Source: Methanobrevibacter sp.
GTDB taxonomy: Archaea; Methanobacteriota; Methanobacteria; Methanobacteriales; Methanobacteriaceae
Direction of reading: 5' to 3'
DNA length: 54,731 bases
Assembly (NCBI RefSeq): GCF_017427765.1
Contig: NZ_JAFRSC010000011.1
Location: 1-54,731, forward strand
Shown here piece after piece: positions 1 through 8,758 of this stretch. A program made the position numbers and the translations under genes. How positions within the stretch are numbered: the stretch's first letter is position 1; the number at the start of each line of letters is the position of its first letter. The notes beneath the pieces were generated by a model. It was given only the letters and a program-made list of their open reading frames with translations, was not told the DNA's origin and ran no database searches.

Positions 1-543
1 AAAAAATACATGAGCAAAAGATACCAAAAGACCCTTCGAACATACTGGAAATGGCAAGATAAAAAAACAAACAAAATCAAAGACACATACCACAAAATAA
101 GCCACGACCTAGTTAAAGCTTATGATTTAATATGTATGGAAAATCTAAACATTAAAAGCATGTTCAAAAATAAATACTGGAGCCCTAAGCTTCAAAGAAT
201 AGCATTATACTCGCTGGTGGAAAAAATCCGCTACAAAGCACAATGGCACAACAAAGAATTCATACAAGTAAGCCGGTGGTATCCATCAAGTAAAAATTGC
301 CACCACTGCGGATACTACAACCATGAATTGGAATATGAAAAAGAATGGATTTGTCCGCAATGCGGAAAACATCATAACAGAGATATTAACGCCAGCAAAA
401 ACATACTACATGAAGGAATAATGATTCTTCAAGAAAAAATAATAAAGAACCTCCGGGACGGGGGGGATAGCACGGTAAATCTAGATGCATTAGCATCTAC
501 AGCCCGTGAAGTAAGAATCCTCGAGCTCCACAGCTCGAGGTAG
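1..543 (+). CDS. tnpB: TnpB-type RNA-guided nuclease / IS200-IS605 OrfB, 3' part only
   Basis: The reading frame is open to the left edge, so the N-terminal part, including the first RuvC aspartate, lies outside the window. The visible part carries the RuvC-II region (MENLNIK, catalytic Glu), a four-cysteine zinc ribbon (CHHC ... CPQC) and the RuvC-III motif NRDINAS (catalytic Asp). This is the normal C-terminal order of TnpB. TnpB proteins are RNA-guided DNA nucleases that help IS200/IS605 elements persist. The TAG stop lies directly after a perfect hairpin that forms the right end of the element, the usual overlap of tnpB with its guide RNA. No tnpA is visible; it could lie upstream or be absent. 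The visible C-terminal half is intact, with no internal stop. Confidence 0.9.
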   Translation, partial: KKYMSKRYQKTLRTYWKWQDKKTNKIKDTYHKISHDLVKAYDLICMENLNIKSMFKNKYWSPKLQRIALYSLVEKIRYKAQWHNKEFIQVSRWYPSSKNCHHCGYYNHELEYEKEWICPQCGKHHNRDINASKNILHEGIMILQEKIIKNLRDGGDSTVNLDALASTAREVRILELHSSR

Positions 544-548
544 TTCAA
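449..548 (+). ncRNA. Predicted omega/re-RNA scaffold and right end of the IS200/IS605 element
   Basis: The last 100 bases of tnpB fold well: 471-475 (CACGG) pairs with 504-508 (CCGTG), enclosing a 7-bp hairpin (482-488 with 493-499). A perfect 9-bp hairpin with a 4-base loop follows (519-527 with 532-540). The sequence after it, TAGTTCAA, resembles the right cleavage end of IS200/IS605 elements. In known TnpB systems the guide RNA covers this right end and uses the DNA just outside it as guide, here from about 548 onward. The boundaries and the guide are inferred; the helices are seen. Confidence 0.5.
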
Positions 549-615
549 TTAAATGGTGGTACTTGATGTCATGATGATTCACATGATTGTTCCATAGTTT
601 TAAATTTAAAAAAAG

Positions 616-632
616 GGCTTTGTAGAAATCCT
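616..632. repeat. Left terminal inverted repeat of the ISM1-like element
   Basis: Seventeen bases here are the exact reverse complement of 1771-1787. The first base inside the presumed 8-bp target duplication is 616. Confidence 0.85.
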
Positions 633-637
633 CATTT

Positions 638-1597
638 TTATTGAATTTGAGTTGATCGATAGATGTTGTAGATTGTATTTTTGAGTTTTATTTCTTTGTT
701 TGATAATTGTAGGCTTCTACTTCTGTTTGTTCCGTTGAATATCCTTTTTATTACGCTAAATATTGATTCTACATTGTTTCTTCTTGAGTAGATTTCTTGG
801 TTGAATTTGTTTTTGCTTTTTAATCGATAATGTCCTGTTTTTGCTCTGGTTTTTAGTGGTATTTGGTCTTGTGCTTTTGCTTCTTCGTTTATGCATTTTT
901 GATGGGTTCTGTGTCGTATGCTCTGTCGGCTAGGATGTATTTTGGATTGTATTTCTTCATGTTTCTTATTGCTGCTATTGCGAATCGTGTGTCGAATCTT
1001 GGGCCTCTTTGAGCTGCGAAATGGAGTATTAATCTGCTTTCTACATCGATTGAAATATGGTTTTTTATGTAGCTTTTTCTTTCTTTTTGTCTGATTATGG
1101 CGTAATATTTGTCTGCGTAGTCGTTGGTGAATCCACTTCCGTCCAAAGCAATTATTTTACCATTGATTTGATGATTGATTAATATTTGTTTGTTTAATTC
1201 TTCTAATATTGATGTGGGTAGTCTTTGAAAGAATTTCTGGAGTGTTGTGTAATGTGGAACCTTTTTTAAGTGCAGATATTTTTGTATTTTATCAGATAAT
1301 TCTAATAAATCTGTTATTTTGTCTGTATGTGCTTCTGGTGTAGATTTTTACTGCTAAAAGTGTGAATAATGCAGGTTGTGTGAAGTCATGCTTTGAAAAA
1401 TGACTTGAATATTTATTTAACACAATTTTTGAGTATTTAAATACATATTTGATGAATTTTAACAGTTTGTTTGGCTTAATATCCTTGTTAATTTCTTTAA
1501 TTTTTTTAATTGCTGGTTTTTCAAAACCAAAATCCGAAAGATTTAATTGCTTTGAAAACATACTACTAACTGGAGAATAGGTATTTTCTTTGTTCAT
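638..1597 (-). pseudogene. DDE transposase of the ISM1-like element, two frameshifts
   Basis: Three reading frames must be joined to obtain one transposase. The N-terminal part (1597 to about 1320) leaves frame at a run of A near 1318-1321, where one extra base is present. The middle part holds the first catalytic Asp (ALDGSGF) and the second (LADRAYD), and stops at 889 because one base is missing near 891. The C-terminal part, down to TAA at 638-640, carries RRNNVESIFSVIKR, which fits the catalytic Glu region. The joined product has the D-D-E order of IS4/IS5-like transposases. Since all three catalytic segments can still be read, decay is recent, but no functional enzyme is expected unless frameshifting occurs. 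Confidence 0.85.
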
Positions 1598-1770
1598 ATT
1601 AATATTTATTCTCCGTTTTACTATATATAATTATATATTGCTTATTTTTTCTAATCGATGTGAAATTTCAACTGTAAATTCGAATAAAAAATAAACAACT
1701 CATTTCAAGAGATTTTAAATAAAAATAGAAATAAAAATAGATTTTTAAAAAATTTTTGCGAAAATCAAAT

Positions 1771-1787
1771 AGGATTTCTACAAAGCC
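1771..1787. repeat. Right terminal inverted repeat of the ISM1-like element
   Basis: Seventeen bases exactly complementary in reverse to 616-632. They are followed at 1788-1795 by a copy of the 8 bases at 608-615. Confidence 0.85.
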
Positions 1788-1824
1788 AAAAAAAGAAAAA
1801 AATGTGAGAAAAAAGTAATCTCAC
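1788..1824 (-). terminator. Terminator of the giant adhesin gene
   Basis: On the minus strand a 6-bp hairpin (GTGAGA/TCTCAC, 1819-1824 with 1804-1809) directly follows the stop codon. A long T-rich tract (1788-1803 read in reverse) comes next. The ISM1-like element has inserted at the far end of this tract. Confidence 0.6.
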
Positions 1825-4800
1825 TTAGTTAATTGTTATTTTTACAGATTTGTTTGATCCGCTGTAGGTATTGTCGCCTGCAAAGTTTACAGCAGCGTTG
1901 TAAGTGCCTTTCTTAGTGATATCTAATTTGAAGGTAGCTTGACCTTTTGTGTTGGTTTTTGCTGTGTAGGTTTTACCGTTTACAGTAAGTTTAACTGTTT
2001 TACCATCTCGGAGGTATGTTTTACCGTCAAGGGATGAACCTTTTATTGTTTTAAGGGTTACTGTATATGATTTGGTTTTTGCAGATGCTTTATAGGATTT
2101 GTCGGAAGCAGATATGCTTGTAGTTTTCTTGTTTACGGTAATTTTGTATACATTAAATGCTCCAAGGTTGTCGTCATCTCCTAAAAATCCTACAGCAAAT
2201 GTGTATGTTCCTGCATTTGCCAGGTTGATTTGAAGCTGAGCCCATCCTGCATCATCGGTTGTGGTATTGTATACTTTGCCGTTGAATCCTATTTTTACAG
2301 ACTTGTTGGTCAGTGCCTTGCCGTTATTGTCGACGAGTTGAACCTTGAAGTAACCTCCTCTTTCGCCTGCATGATAGTCAATGGCGTATTGTGTGAAATC
2401 CTCACCCAGGATGTTTGTTTCACTTCTTATAGGTGTCATATCCTTTAATGTGATTGTGGCATTTGTTGATAAAATCACATCGTTGCCGGCATAGTTCAGC
2501 TCAATTGTGCTGTTTTTGGTGATGTTAATTACAGCAACTCCTTCATCGTTGGTGACAGCACCAAAGGTTTTACCATCAAGTGAATATGTCAGATTTGCAT
2601 TTGGAATTGGTTTTCCATATCTGTCCTTGAGAATTACAGTAATATTTCTCATGCTGACGGTGAAATTGACCGGAATTTCTGCTCTTGTGATGTTGTAGTC
2701 AATGTATGTAACATTGACATTGTAAGACCCAACATCCAGGTTTGGAATGACAAGTGTTGCGATTCCATCTTTCACATCAGCATCATATTCAACATCATTG
2801 ACATTAACAACTGCTTTGCCGTTGTTCAATGGGGCTATGATGCTGCTGTTTACCTGAACTTTAATGTTGACGTCATTGCCGTAGACAACATCTTCAGCTT
2901 CAAGGATTTCCATGCTTATTGTATCGTTTACTAATGGTTTATCGCTTGAAACGTTGTTTAAAGTTAATTTGGCTCCATATTCGGCATTAATGCAATCTTC
3001 ACCATTGCCTTTGAATTCAGAATCGCTGATGGTCATATCGTTAGTGGTTTCAATTGCTTTGCCTGATTCTATTGCGGTGTTGTTTTCCAGTAATGTGTTT
3101 CTTATTGTTAATGATTCGTCATTATTGATTGCTCCGCCATATCCTGCATTGTTGTTTGTAAATTGGGAGTTTGTTATAGTTGTTTCACCGTCATTGTCTA
3201 GTGCTCCACCATATTCTTTTGCAGTGTTGTTTGCAAATTTGGAGTCTGTTATTGTCATGTCACTTCCATAAGTATAGATTGCTCCACCACTGTACTTTGC
3301 AGTGTTTTGTGTGAAGTTTGAGTTTGTTATTTCAATTTCACCATCATCCCCATAGATTGTTCCGCCGTATCTTGCGGTGTTCTGTGTGAAGTTCGAGTTT
3401 GTAATGCTTGTTTTACCATAATCATTATAGATTGCTCCACCACTTCTTGATGCGGTGTTGTTTACAAATTGGCTGTTTTCAATATTTGCTTCGCCCCGGT
3501 CATTATCGATTGCTCCACCATATGGTGCATTGTTGTTTTCCAGTCTACAATTATTCATATCCAGATAATACCTGTTTTCGATTGCTCCTCCGTATCTTGC
3601 GGTGTTTTGTGTGAAGTTGGTGTTTGTTATTTCTATTTCACCATTATCGTTGTTGATTGCTCCGCCGTATTCTTTTGCAGTGTTGTTTGAAAATTGGGAG
3701 TCTTTTATAATTATTTCATGATCATAATGGCTTATGACTCCACCATATTTGGCGCTGTTGTTTGCAAATGAAGAGTTAAAAATTTCTATATATCCGGAGT
3801 TGTAGATTACTCCTCCATTGTAGTCTGCATGATTGCCCGTGAACTCGTCGTCTGTTAGGGTTAAACTGCCTCCTTCATTACGGATTGCTCCACCGTATTT
3901 TGCATTGTTTTCTGTAAATTGGGTGTTTGTTATGCTAATTTTAGCAATTTCTTCATTATAAATTGCTCCTCCTTCGAATGCATTGTTTTGTGCAAATTTG
4001 GAGGTGTCTATATTTAAGTTACATACATCAGCATAGATGGCACCTCCGGTTGGAGCATTGTTTTGTGTAAATGAAGTATTCGCAATATTTGCAAAACTTT
4101 CTTTAACATATATTGCACCGCCCTTTTCACTTGCTTTGTTGTTTGTGAAATTACAATTTGTCACAGTAGCATCTCCTTCAAAGTCAATGGCTCCACCATA
4201 ATCAGAAGCAGTGTTATTAATAAAATTACAATTTTCTACATTACCAGTATTATTGAAGTAAATTGCACCACCATATAAACTGGCGGAATTGTCTGTGAAT
4301 TTGGAGTTGGAAATTGCTAATTCACCACTTGCAGAATTAATAGCGCCTCCACGTCCTTTATTCCCGTTTGCTTTATTGTTTGTGAAATTACAATTTTCAA
4401 CACTACCTGATGACATCCTTATAGCACCGCCCCATTCAGAAGCAGTGTTATTGATGAAATTACAATTTTTTACAGTACTCATATCATAGATGAAAAGTGC
4501 GCCTCCGTCATTGGATCCAGTGTGATTAGCAAAATTACAATTATCTACTGTACCTCCCATATAGAAGTAAGCTGCTCCTCCCCGGTCAGAAGCTTTGTTG
4601 TCTGTAAAATTACATTTTGTTATGGTGCCTTCATCAAGGAAGTAGATTGCTCCTCCACGATTGGAAGCGTTGTTGTTGGTAAAGTAACAGTTTTCAAAAT
4701 CGCCTGATCTAATCCAGACAGCACCACCATTTCCATTGGTTGCGGTGTTATCACTAAAATTACAACTTTCTACAAAGCCCCCACCATTAAGGTAGATTGC

Positions 4801-7737
4801 AGCACCACTATCGGAAGCAGTGTTATCAGTAAAATCGCAGTGTTCTACATTACTTTCGCTATTAAAGTAAATTGCACCACCATATCTGGATGCAGTGTTA
4901 TTGATGAAATTACAATTTTTTACAGTACTCATATCATATATGTAAAGTGCGCCTCCGTCATTGGATACTGTGTTATCGGCAAAATTACAATTATCTACTG
5001 CACCTCCTGCATAGAAGTAAGCTGCTCCTCCACGGCCAGAAGCTTTGTTGTCTGTAAAATTACATTTTGTTATGGTGCCTTCATCAAAGAGGTAGATTGC
5101 TCCTCCACGATTGGAAGCGTTGTTGTTGGTAAAGTAACAGTTTTCAAAACCGCCTGATCTAATCCAGACAGCACCACCATTTCCACTGGTTGCGGTGTTA
5201 TCACTAAAATTACAATTTTCTACATTACTAGTATTATTAAAGTAAACTGCACCACCATGGCGTGAAGCAGTGTTACCAGTATAATTACAATTTTCTACAG
5301 TACCATTTTCTTTAAAGTAAACTGCACCGCCATCGCGGGTTGCTGCGTTATCAGCAAAATTACAATCTGTCAAAGTACCGAAATACATCTTGATAGCTCC
5401 ACCATCACGGGTTGCGGTGTTATTAGCAAAATTACACTTTGTTACATTGCCTGAAGACATCCAGATAGCACCACCACTACGGTTTGCGGTGTTATCAGCA
5501 AAATTACAACTTGTCACTTCACCATTACTAATGAAGTAAACTGCGCCACCATAATTTGCATGGTTATCAGTAAAATTACAATTTGTTACTTCTCCATTAC
5601 TATTAAAGTAAATTGCACCACCATTTTCCGCGTGATTGTTCTTAAATGAAACTTCTTTAATAATGCCCTCACCAGCAGCTATTGCACCGCCGTTAATTGC
5701 AGAATTACTAATAAATTCGCCATTGAATATCACGTTTTCAAAGCTTTCAAAGAAGTTAACTCCTCCGCCTCTAGAAGCATTATTGTTGATGAAATTGCTG
5801 TTGAATGTAATGTTATGAGGAGTTTGGCGATAGTTTACGCCCCCACCATTCAGGGCTGCAGTATTGTTTATAAACTCAGCGGTGAATGCGCAATTTGTTG
5901 ACACATCCTTAAATGTTATTGCTCCACCGTTTCCAACAGATGGATCAACTTTTCCTAAAGCACTGTTGTTTGTGAAATAACCGGTAAAGTTATTGTTATT
6001 GGTAGTGTTGTAGAAAAATATTGCTCCTCCGCATGATTTGGCAACATTGGATGTGAAGTTTGAGTCGAATTTATTGTCATTTGCCTTTTTGTAAAAAAAG
6101 ATTGCGCCGCCGTAGAGTGCGTAATTGTTCTCGAAAATGCTTTCTAAACTATTGTTTTCAGCCAAACTGTTGAAAAATATTGCTCCTCCACTGGCTTTTC
6201 TTGCACTATTATTATAAAAGTCGGCAGAAATTATGTTATTGGAAGATTTGGCTTGGAAGCATAATGCTCCACCGGTTCTTTCAGCCGCATTACCTTCAAA
6301 ATAACCAGCAATTATGACGTTATCTGTTTCATTGTTAAAGAATATTGCACCACCCCTGGTAGCACTGTTATTAATAAAAGTAGAGTTGATTTCACAATTA
6401 GAAATATTGTCATCAGTTCCTTGCCAGTAAATCGCACCGCCATCAGATTCTGCTGTATTGTTGGAGAATTTACAAGTAGTTACTTCCCCATCAGTTCCTT
6501 GCCAGTAGACTGCACCGCCATTAGATTCTGCTGTATTGTTGGTAAAGTGAGAGTCGTTAATTGTTCCATTATATGCATTCCAGTAGACGGCACCACCATT
6601 ATCTGCTTGGTTATTGGCGAAGCTAGAGTTGTTTGTTATTCCATTATATGCATACCAGTATATTGCACCACCATTGGATGCTTGGTTGTTAGTGAAATTA
6701 CAATTAACTAGCGTACTATTGCTTCCTTCCCAATAGACTGCACCACCATTATCTGCCTGATTGTTCATGAAATTACAGTTCTTCAATAATCCATATCTTT
6801 TTTGCCAGCTAATTGCAGCACCATTGGATCCTGTGTTGTTTATGAACTTGGAGTTGTTCATTATTCCATTTTCTCCTTCCCAATAGACTGCACCACCGTC
6901 GTTTCCATTATTTTTAATGAAACTACTATTATTTACAGAACAATCAAGAGCATTAAGGTCACAGAAAAGTGCACCGCCATTAATTGAGGTGTTATTTACA
7001 AAATTGGAGTTGTTAATTCTTCCATTAACTCCATTCAAGTAAACTGCACCTCCTCTTTGTGATCCTTGGTTGTTGGTGAAGTTACAGTTGTTTATTGTTC
7101 CATTAGCAGAATTTGAATCCCATTGGATTGCACCACCACTAAATTTTGTTGCGGTGTTGTTTATGAAATTGGAGTCGTTTATTGTTCCATTAACTCCGCA
7201 CCAGAAGACTGCACCTCCCCTTAGTTTTGCAAGGTTGTTGGTGAAGTTACAGTTGTTTATTGTTCCATTAGCTCCATACCAGTAGATTGTACCACCATTA
7301 TCAGTAGCATTACCATTTATGAAGTTAATATTTTTTAATGTAACAGTGTTTGCTGTAATATTGAATATTCTTGCAAGTCCTGCTCCATTGATTGTGTGTC
7401 CTTGTCCGTCAATAATGAAATTTGGCTTGTCAATTACAATTCCATCAGTATAATTTGAATCCTTTTCAGGGTTATAAGTATAATTTTTTGTTAATTGTAT
7501 TGTGCCTGTTGTTGAGTTGGCAATTTCTTCATTCAAAGCTGAAAAATCACTAATCTCATTTTCTCCATCCGTTAATTTTTCTTCAGAATATAAATTAGTT
7601 TGTGCTACTATTTCATTTGCATTCATACCATTATCTTGTGCTATTATTCCCTCAGATGTATTATCTGCTGCGCTTATGCAAGATAAAGTGATTAAAGCAA
7701 ATAAAATCATCGTAGATACAATAATTTTATGTTTAAT
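1825..7737 (-). CDS. Giant adhesin-like protein with polymorphic-repeat beta-helix and Ig-like C-terminus
   Basis: Probably a secreted surface protein of 1,970 residues. Nearly all of residues 45-1600 consists of degenerate repeats of 20-24 residues of the form NCNFTNNxAxxGGAIY. This is the polymorphic outer-membrane-protein type of repeat, which folds as a right-handed beta-helix. It is followed by an Ig-like region (about 1650-1970) with sequences such as KTYTAKTNTKGQATF. No transmembrane anchor, sorting motif or pseudomurein-binding repeat is visible. Start choice: the first ATG (7710) gives a signal peptide without a basic head and lies 34 bases from the only ribosome binding site (AGGAGG, 7745-7750). 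An ATT at 7737 lies 7 bases from that site and gives a normal signal peptide, M-KHKIIVSTMILFALITLS, ending near CISAAD. I infer the ATT start. A binding partner cannot be inferred; adhesins of this type are thought to contact gut bacteria or host material. Confidence 0.9.
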   Translation of the reverse strand: MKHKIIVSTMILFALITLSCISAADNTSEGIIAQDNGMNANEIVAQTNLYSEEKLTDGENEISDFSALNEEIANSTTGTIQLTKNYTYNPEKDSNYTDGIVIDKPNFIIDGQGHTINGAGLARIFNITANTVTLKNINFINGNATDNGGTIYWYGANGTINNCNFTNNLAKLRGGAVFWCGVNGTINDSNFINNTATKFSGGAIQWDSNSANGTINNCNFTNNQGSQRGGAVYLNGVNGRINNSNFVNNTSINGGALFCDLNALDCSVNNSSFIKNNGNDGGAVYWEGENGIMNNSKFINNTGSNGAAISWQKRYGLLKNCNFMNNQADNGGAVYWEGSNSTLVNCNFTNNQASNGGAIYWYAYNGITNNSSFANNQADNGGAVYWNAYNGTINDSHFTNNTAESNGGAVYWQGTDGEVTTCKFSNNTAESDGGAIYWQGTDDNISNCEINSTFINNSATRGGAIFFNNETDNVIIAGYFEGNAAERTGGALCFQAKSSNNIISADFYNNSARKASGGAIFFNSLAENNSLESIFENNYALYGGAIFFYKKANDNKFDSNFTSNVAKSCGGAIFFYNTTNNNNFTGYFTNNSALGKVDPSVGNGGAITFKDVSTNCAFTAEFINNTAALNGGGVNYRQTPHNITFNSNFINNNASRGGGVNFFESFENVIFNGEFISNSAINGGAIAAGEGIIKEVSFKNNHAENGGAIYFNSNGEVTNCNFTDNHANYGGAVYFISNGEVTSCNFADNTANRSGGAIWMSSGNVTKCNFANNTATRDGGAIKMYFGTLTDCNFADNAATRDGGAVYFKENGTVENCNYTGNTASRHGGAVYFNNTSNVENCNFSDNTATSGNGGAVWIRSGGFENCYFTNNNASNRGGAIYLFDEGTITKCNFTDNKASGRGGAAYFYAGGAVDNCNFADNTVSNDGGALYIYDMSTVKNCNFINNTASRYGGAIYFNSESNVEHCDFTDNTASDSGAAIYLNGGGFVESCNFSDNTATNGNGGAVWIRSGDFENCYFTNNNASNRGGAIYFLDEGTITKCNFTDNKASDRGGAAYFYMGGTVDNCNFANHTGSNDGGALFIYDMSTVKNCNFINNTASEWGGAIRMSSGSVENCNFTNNKANGNKGRGGAINSASGELAISNSKFTDNSASLYGGAIYFNNTGNVENCNFINNTASDYGGAIDFEGDATVTNCNFTNNKASEKGGAIYVKESFANIANTSFTQNNAPTGGAIYADVCNLNIDTSKFAQNNAFEGGAIYNEEIAKISITNTQFTENNAKYGGAIRNEGGSLTLTDDEFTGNHADYNGGVIYNSGYIEIFNSSFANNSAKYGGVISHYDHEIIIKDSQFSNNTAKEYGGAINNDNGEIEITNTNFTQNTARYGGAIENRYYLDMNNCRLENNNAPYGGAIDNDRGEANIENSQFVNNTASRSGGAIYNDYGKTSITNSNFTQNTARYGGTIYGDDGEIEITNSNFTQNTAKYSGGAIYTYGSDMTITDSKFANNTAKEYGGALDNDGETTITNSQFTNNNAGYGGAINNDESLTIRNTLLENNTAIESGKAIETTNDMTISDSEFKGNGEDCINAEYGAKLTLNNVSSDKPLVNDTISMEILEAEDVVYGNDVNIKVQVNSSIIAPLNNGKAVVNVNDVEYDADVKDGIATLVIPNLDVGSYNVNVTYIDYNITRAEIPVNFTVSMRNITVILKDRYGKPIPNANLTYSLDGKTFGAVTNDEGVAVINITKNSTIELNYAGNDVILSTNATITLKDMTPIRSETNILGEDFTQYAIDYHAGERGGYFKVQLVDNNGKALTNKSVKIGFNGKVYNTTTDDAGWAQLQINLANAGTYTFAVGFLGDDDNLGAFNVYKITVNKKTTSISASDKSYKASAKTKSYTVTLKTIKGSSLDGKTYLRDGKTVKLTVNGKTYTAKTNTKGQATFKLDITKKGTYNAAVNFAGDNTYSGSNKSVKITIN
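4441..5218 (-). repeat. 450-bp tandem duplication inside the adhesin gene
   Basis: Bases 4441-4768 and 4891-5218 are nearly the same at an offset of exactly 450 bp (150 codons). The duplicated protein block includes GGAVWIRSG, FENCYFTNNNASNRGGAIY, DEGTITKCNFTDNKAS and DMSTVKNCNF in the same order in both copies. This is longer than the basic repeat of 20-24 residues and points to recent unequal crossing over. The frame is kept. Confidence 0.85.
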
Positions 7738-7743
7738 AAAAAT

Positions 7744-7802
7744 TCCTCCTATTGTATAAATAGATTATATAATATTAATTTTTTAAATAGAATATATAAA
7801 AA
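7744..7802 (-). promoter_or_regulatory. Promoter and ribosome binding site of the giant adhesin gene
   Basis: Read on the minus strand, a TATA-like element (TTTATATATT) lies at 7791-7800. A transcript would start near 7770, giving a leader of about 33 bases with AGGAGG at 7745-7750. The spacing from AGGAGG to ATT (7737) is 7 bases. To the first ATG (7710) it is 34 bases. Confidence 0.5.
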
Positions 7803-8113
7803 CTTATTTTTTTTAGGAAAATTCATTGTTTTTTATTTAATGATATGAAATTTATTTTTTTTAACAGATTCTTACAATCATATCTTTTTTGTCATGTTTC
7901 TAATGGATGAATTGTAAAAATAAAAAGAATGGTAGTGGATGTGGGGTTGCATCTATATGTCATAATAAAATACTCCAGTTTAAAGCATTCCATTAAAAAT
8001 AATTTCATATATGTGCAATTAAATAAGTATTTTTGCAATCAAATACATGTTAAATTAATCGTTAAAATAAAAATTGGATAGGTTGAAATAATTCTAAATT
8101 TCAAACCTTTTTG
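7803..8113. other. Intergenic region without a recognised gene
   Basis: About 310 bases between the adhesin promoter and the end of the fibrillarin gene. It is very AT-rich. One patch richer in G (about 7931-7965) stands out, but it folds only weakly and lacks clear box C and box D sequences. A short inverted repeat (8083-8089 with 8098-8104) may mark the 3' end of the fibrillarin transcript. Nothing else is seen. Confidence 0.4.
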
Positions 8114-8755
8114 TTAAAAATTTTTTTCTACTAAAAAAGCAATATGATCTTTTTCATAAGGTTCAAGTTTAACTTTTTCTATAATTCTAAAACCTTTTTC
8201 CTTTAATTTCTTTTCCTGTTCCTTAAAAATCTTTTTAGGTTTTTGCACTACATCAATACTTCTGGCTTTAATCATTAAAAAACCGATGCCGTCATCTTTT
8301 GCAAACAGGTTCATATTTCTCATGAATAGTTCGCTTTGTGTCGGTTGTGCAACGTCACAGTATACCAAATCTGCTTTTTCGACAATATTCAAATATTCCT
8401 TCGGTTTTGTAGCATCTCCTAAAATCGGAGCGATATTTGGTCTTTGGCGAGAAAGTTGAACTAATTTTTTAGCTGTTGTAGGTGAAAACTCAACAGCATA
8501 AACTCTTCCATTGACTGCAATGTCTGAAATGTGTGAAACAGTTGTTCCTGTTGATGCACCTAAATACATTATCTTTGAATTATCTTGAATATCTAAATTT
8601 TCCAATCCGTTTAAAAGAGCTGCAGCCAATTTTGACCTTCTAGGATTCCATATCCTATATTCGACGTCTTCTTTTATTAACTCTTCTCCATATACTGAAA
8701 TTCCAGGAGTTAAATTTTTTGTGGCAACACTGCCATCTTTGAAATAAACGTTCAT
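8114..8755 (-). CDS. flpA: Fibrillarin-like rRNA/tRNA 2'-O-methyltransferase
   Basis: Methyltransferase subunit of the archaeal C/D-box ribonucleoprotein. It uses S-adenosylmethionine to methylate ribose 2'-OH groups in rRNA and tRNA at sites chosen by guide RNAs. The 213 residues match the usual archaeal fibrillarin length. The cofactor motif YLGASTGTTVSHISD is at about 64-78, and the family block VYAVEFSPTTAKKLVQLS follows. The acidic motif IAPILGDATKP and the catalytic region DLVYCDVAQPTQ are also present. The gene starts 4 bases after the stop codon of nop5, so the two partner proteins are co-transcribed. Confidence 0.97.
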   Translation of the reverse strand: MNVYFKDGSVATKNLTPGISVYGEELIKEDVEYRIWNPRRSKLAAALLNGLENLDIQDNSKIMYLGASTGTTVSHISDIAVNGRVYAVEFSPTTAKKLVQLSRQRPNIAPILGDATKPKEYLNIVEKADLVYCDVAQPTQSELFMRNMNLFAKDDGIGFLMIKARSIDVVQKPKKIFKEQEKKLKEKGFRIIEKVKLEPYEKDHIAFLVEKNF

Positions 8756-8758
8756 TTT

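Larger units (their letters stand above)
616..1787 (-). mobile_element. ISM1-like insertion sequence, decayed (1,172 bp)
   Basis: Perfect 17-bp terminal inverted repeats lie at 616-632 and 1771-1787. Outside them the same 8 bases (seven A and one G) occur at 608-615 and 1788-1795, fitting an 8-bp target duplication, although the sequence is of low complexity. Inside is one transposase gene on the minus strand, now frameshifted. The size of about 1.17 kb, the 8-bp duplication and the host match ISM1 of Methanobrevibacter smithii as I remember it, so ISM1-like is the best assignment. It sits directly beyond the terminator of the adhesin gene and about 70 bp from the end of the IS200/IS605 element. 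Confidence 0.8.

Noticed and set aside
4200..5700. Regularly spaced repeats that resemble a CRISPR array
   Set aside because: The units are degenerate, lie in one long open frame and encode the GGAIY/NCNF repeat. No constant direct repeat with unique spacers and no cas genes.
2230..7759. Many plus-strand frames of 60-120 codons inside the adhesin gene
   Set aside because: They are antisense shadows of a repetitive minus-strand gene: they repeat the same pattern every unit and have no ribosome binding sites.
7925..7970. G-rich patch considered as a C/D-box sRNA next to fibrillarin/nop5
   Set aside because: No convincing box C and box D at proper spacing on either strand, and only weak folding.
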